Positions 59,999 through 64,000 of a stretch of 64,000 bases of DNA are shown here, in pieces (within the stretch, counting starts at the first letter, position 1; each line of letters opens with the position of its first letter). The notes beneath the pieces were generated by a model. That model ran no database searches. It had not been told where the DNA came from and was given only the letters and a program-made list of their open reading frames with translations. Origin of the DNA: Ehretia macrophylla (taxonomy: Eukaryota > Streptophyta > Magnoliopsida > Boraginales > Ehretiaceae); NCBI GenBank assembly GCA_037974665.1, contig CM075770.1:67343850-67407849 (forward strand), in the 5' to 3' direction. Both the position numbers and the translations under genes were made by a program.

Positions 59999-61677
59999 TT
60001 GTCTAGCTCATAAGCCGGGATAGGGTCCTAGGTCTGGTGGGTAGTGGTCCTTGAATGTGTGCTTGTTAAGTGTGTCTTGAAAGTGTATGCTTGTATGTGA
60101 GATTGTGTGTCTTGATCTAAATGTGTGCTCCTATCTGATATAGTTATGTGTTATGTGTTAATTGTGTGCTAAGTAAAGTGAAGTGTCTAGTTGTGCATTG
60201 AATTGACCTATCAAATTGGCATCGTGAATCGGATTGATCTTGTGGATTGTTATTTGCTTGGAGTATTGCTTGTGATGTGTGTATTAGAATGTATTGAATT
60301 AGCTATGCCGAGATTTGAATTGATTATGTTGTGCTTGACTTGATTGTTATGCTTGATTGACTTTGTTGAATAAACTCTTTTGTAAACTTGCTGGCATAAT
60401 AGCTTAAGGCATATGTATAACTGTGATATATTGGCATTCATACATGTCCTATTGAAATGGTAAGTAAGTCCTTTTTCTCCCCTGAAGAAAGTGGTTCATA
60501 GTTGGCCTTTCAAGGTGTATGGATTGGCAGGAAATGAATGGCATTTGACTAGCCTTTATTTGGGAATTGGTGTTTGCTTTTGGAGCTCGGTTATTGGCAA
60601 ATATCTATGGTCCTTCTCTGTGCTTAACAGTTGTGAAAGAGTAGCTTTCTCTTGGGGTTTTATTTGGATATTCTTTGGAGCATTCTTTGGTTTTCTTAAT
60701 GGGTATTCTTTGGAGACTTCTGTTGGCATTTCTCGGTGGATTTGGCTATTGGGATTTTAATCGGCCTTACTGCACCGTATTATCTATGGTATATGTGTCT
60801 CGGTCTTTATTGGTGTGATACTGGCATCCCTGATTGGAAATTCTTCATTGGTATTTTCTGGAATTATCAGTGGCCAATTATTTAATATTTACTTATTAGG
60901 CAAACTTGGCTACTTTCCTATTAGAGTATTGTTTCGGATATCTTCTTTCGTGTTCCTCAGTAGGTTTAGTATTTGGAATTCCTATCAGACTTATTGTATA
61001 GTACTACTTATGGTATTCTTTGAAATTCTAATTGGGCGTTCTATTGGTATTTTCCTTATTGGAAAGATTGTATGAAGTTCTCACTTGGCAAATAGTGAAG
61101 AGGCCTCATAGTTTGGTTTTGGTGGGAAACTATGTTTGTTATTCAACTTCGTTGTTTTATTGGGCACATTATTTTCTCTCTGCTATTTCCTTTGACATTC
61201 CTCTCAGCATTTGATAGCAAAACTCGTAATCTAATTGGTTGTCCCATGGGGTTATTATTTGGAAGGCTTCTTTGGAACTTTGGAAGTATATTTGATTGGG
61301 TTTCTTAGTATTTTCTTCAGCACTCTTAATAGGGAATTCTTCTATGAAATTCATGACCAGCGGGGTAATTCTTTAGACCTCTAGATAGAACCTTTGATTG
61401 AGTCTTTATTTGGCTTTTTGCTTGGGGATTCTCGGGCAGTAATAGTTGAACTTCTACTAGAGATTCCTGTATGTGGTATTGATTCCAGATTCCTCTTATC
61501 ATTAATATGTGATGTGATTTCATCTACAATATATTTGCTTTAGTCTTTATTGGTATTATCTCGGCGCTCTTGGTTAGAATCTTATTCTTCTTGGATATTC
61601 GTGTCAACGGGATTCTTCGACCGATGAAGATTAGTCAGAATTGGATTTCAGATGATGCTGAGTTCTATTGGAAAAAG

Positions 61678-61713
61678 AATTACGAGGACGCAATTGTTTT
61701 AAGGGGGGAAGGA
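61678..61713 (+). promoter_or_regulatory. D2 pre-PPT hairpin and polypurine tract
   Basis: Hairpin AATTACG, AGGA, CGCAATT at 61678-61695 with one mismatched pair; PPT TTTTAAGGGGGGAAGGA at 61697-61713. Confidence 0.78.
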
Positions 61714-64000
61714 TGTGATAACTCGAACCCGACATGCATTTAATAGCACTTAACTGCATTTGATTAAATGTTTAATTAGTTAAATCAACCAATTTGAACT
61801 ATTTTAATATTCCTCTTGGAAGCATTTAGTAGTTGTAAATTGAACAATTAAAAGATTATTACCTATTCCAGATAATTTTAGTAATTGAATTTCTTTCTTG
61901 TGATTAATTAAGTGTTATCTTAAATGTTAGTGTTTAATTGTGTTTGACTATGTGTTTATATTAACCTTCATTTGGAGCTTAATATTAACTTCATAATTCT
62001 TTTAAATGTACCAGAAATAGTCAAATTAAATATATTAAATGAATATTGATTACCTTGATTGTCTTGATTATTTTAATAACCGGTTTTGGTTGTTTTGCAT
62101 TAAAATCACTCGATTTTCAAATAAATGAGGAAAGTAGCTCCGAGCTGGAGTAAATTTTAAACTATGATGCTTTCCAAAAATGATATATTTCTTAGATTCT
62201 TTGAGATTTAATTGCTACTTCTTTGTTGACGCAAAGTGCATAGCATATCGAGAGCGATAGTTAGGAAATGATTTCCAATCCTCAGCAAATAGTGAAAACT
62301 AGTATTTAGTGTTTTAATTTTAGTGTTTTAAGTTGTATTTAACTGGAATTGGATTTATGTTACTTGTTTTAGCTTTAAAATGCATAAAACAAGCTTATTT
62401 GACAAAGTTTAAGTTAGTTGACCAAGCCTTGACCAAGTTGACCTTGTGTCATCTTTTAAAATAGCTTAAATAGCACAAAACAAAAAAAAAGAAAGCTGAA
62501 AACAGAACCAGCTAGGGCCAAAAATGAGGGAGAAGAAAAAAAGAAAAATTCAACTTCAATTCTTCAATTCTTCGCGTGAGCTTGCACGGGGTGGTTTCCG
62601 AGGCATCCTACGAGGTTTTCCTAGCGTCTAGGAGCGTCTAAGGTGAGGGTTTCATGTTTATTTGAGCATTTGAATGTTTTGTGTGTTAACTTTAATTTTT
62701 GAGTTTTATCCGTAGAATGTTATTTTGAACATTTTGAGGCTTGTAGAATATTATCTAGCAATCGTAGAACATGTATTTATAGCTTTTTAACATTTTCTGC
62801 GGTTGAATATTGAAATTGAAATACAATTTGTTAGTTGAATAGTAAACCCTTGAAACGATAAAGTTGCGTTGTTATGCTGTCTGTTCATGTAGAAATGTGC
62901 TGGGTATGCTAGAATGTCAAAATGCATGATTTGTTTAGGTTGCGTAATGGAAAAAATTAGAAAAATGCCTTGGTGAAAGTTGGGGTCGTTTAGGTCGAGT
63001 TTGGCATTTTCTCGTTTTGCATGTTGGCATTGTTTTGGGTGGCCATGGAAGCACTTTTGGTGCGGTTATGGCATTGGTTGGGTGATCGGTTGAGGTAGTT
63101 GTAGTTCAAACGAGCAAAGGGAGAAATCTGGGCTTTGCGCGAATTCTAGGCTAAAGTACGGTTTCGAGCTCCTTAGACGTGCCTTATGGTGACCTAGGAG
63201 GATTGGCAAAGTCAGTTTCCACAACTCGTGGCTCGTTTGGAAATGGTAGTGTTTTGATAGTTGGGGCCGATTTGTGATTTTTCTTGTTATCTTGATATTA
63301 TGCCTATAGAATGCTTAGGGTTGCTTGATATACTTGTTTAATTAGTGTTATTGTTGCTTATTATTGCTTGTTATGCTTGAAAAGTTGGTTGAATGCTAGT
63401 ATTGATTGTGATTGCTTGTTATCTCGTTTGTTGTCACTATTTTGTATTGTTGTGCTATCGCTCGTTTATTGCCTTGTATCGAGTCTTGTATTGCATAGTA
63501 TCTCGCGCGTGAGTGATGGGCCTCTCTGGGTAGCCTCGAGTTGCCAGTGTTGGTTGCTCTAGCTCCGCTGCTATTCCCTTTTCTCGCTTGGGTTGCCTCC
63601 CAGGGAGATTTGGGTAGTAGATTGATGGATACGTCCAGGGTATTCCAAACTGGTGTTATATGGTGGATGCGTGCTTATTGTCATCGTTGTCAACATCAAG
63701 CTCGAGATTGTTGTATCGCTCATGTAATGGTACATTGCTTGTATGAGTGAACCATAGCCTTCAAAGTGTGGTATAGCTTTGAATGGTTGTGTTAATGCTT
63801 TCAGTAATTGCTTATTGTATTGATTGTATGTTTTGATTGCTTATTTATCAATTATATTGCTTAATTGTCTTATTTGCATTGCACGGCTTTCTTTCTCTCC
63901 AACTCAATATCTGTCTCGCCCTCACTGAGTATACATGTTGTGTATACTCACTCCTTACCACCACATTTCAGGAAATGCCATGTTAGCTGAAAAGTTCGTG
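61714..64000 (+). repeat. D2 3' LTR, truncated by the window edge
   Basis: Starts TGTGATAACTCG and follows the 5' LTR up to the equivalent of about 59490. Island at about 63505-63750. Confidence 0.93.
63927..63949 (+). promoter_or_regulatory. LTR hairpin, D2 3' LTR
   Basis: GAGTATAC, loop ATGTTGT, GTATACTC, then CACTCCTT and TTTCAGG. Confidence 0.6.

Larger units (their letters stand above)
59985..61713 (+). other. D2 interior (no gag-pol)
   Basis: Leader motif at 60013-60054 and T-rich DNA with repeated TATTGG and TTCTTTGG words. It aligns with D1's interior at both ends and is longer in the middle. Short hydrophobic frames (60491, 60815) do not align with open frames in D1. Confidence 0.8.
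57188..64000 (+). mobile_element. D2: non-autonomous family-D element (LARD-like), right end off the window
   Basis: 5' LTR 57188-59984, PBS, a 1729-bp interior without gag-pol, PPT, and the 3' LTR from 61714 to the window edge, with about 0.5 kb still to come by comparison with the 5' LTR. Expected TSD: TTCTC (57183-57187). Its two LTRs are very alike. Confidence 0.92.

Noticed and set aside
1-64000. The whole window being a mitochondrial genome
   Set aside because: Several full LTR elements with clean 5-bp duplications and deep nesting are a nuclear pattern; no mitochondrial gene was recognised.

Overview
The window looks like plant (angiosperm) nuclear DNA, made almost entirely of long-LTR Ty3/gypsy retrotransposons of the chromovirus type (Tekay/Del-like, judged from the integrase C-terminus with a chromodomain-like tail, LTRs of 2.4-3.5 kb, and a primer site matching initiator tRNA-Met). 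No intact host gene was found. A layered retroelement block like this is typical of pericentromeric or other heterochromatic DNA (inference).

Layout. The oldest layer is about 5.8 kb of unrecognised low-copy-looking DNA, now cut into four pieces (1-718, 10641-11213, 14712-17308, 24738-26645). Into it went: (i) E1, 724-10635, minus strand, a complete but dead gag-pol element with TSD AGAAT; (ii) S0, 11219-14706, a solo LTR with TSD AAGTC; (iii) E2, 17314-24732, plus strand, a non-autonomous element with 3.1-kb LTRs, a 1.2-kb interior without gag-pol, and TSD GTTGA; (iv) E3, from 26651, minus strand, whose other end lies beyond the window.

E3 is the base of a deep nest. Its pol carries S1 (solo LTR of family D, 29567-32120, TSD GTAAG). 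Its gag is cut at 35918 by S2, another family-D LTR. S2 is cut at 38069 by D1, a plus-strand non-autonomous family-D element. D1's 3' LTR is cut by E4 (42465-52311, a complete E-family gag-pol element, TSD CATAT) and again at 53184 by F. F is cut at 54203 by G (E family), and G's pol is cut at 57188 by D2 (family D), which runs off the right edge. The line E3-S2-D1-F-G-D2 is six insertions deep and every one of them is still open at base 64000.

How they work together. E1, E3, E4 and G carry gag-pol (CCHC knuckles, aspartic protease, RT, RNase H, D,D-35-E integrase, chromodomain-like tail), all broken in the part seen. E2, D1 and D2 have PBS, PPT and LTRs but no gag-pol and would need proteins in trans. 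The autonomous and non-autonomous families share three signals that may explain this: a motif just after the PBS, a hairpin just before the PPT, and an LTR hairpin whose stem is replaced by complementary changes between families while its flanks and a CAG/G 24-28 nt downstream stay fixed. The last is the most novel-looking signal in the window. All similarities and boundaries were read by eye; no alignment, folding or database search was run.
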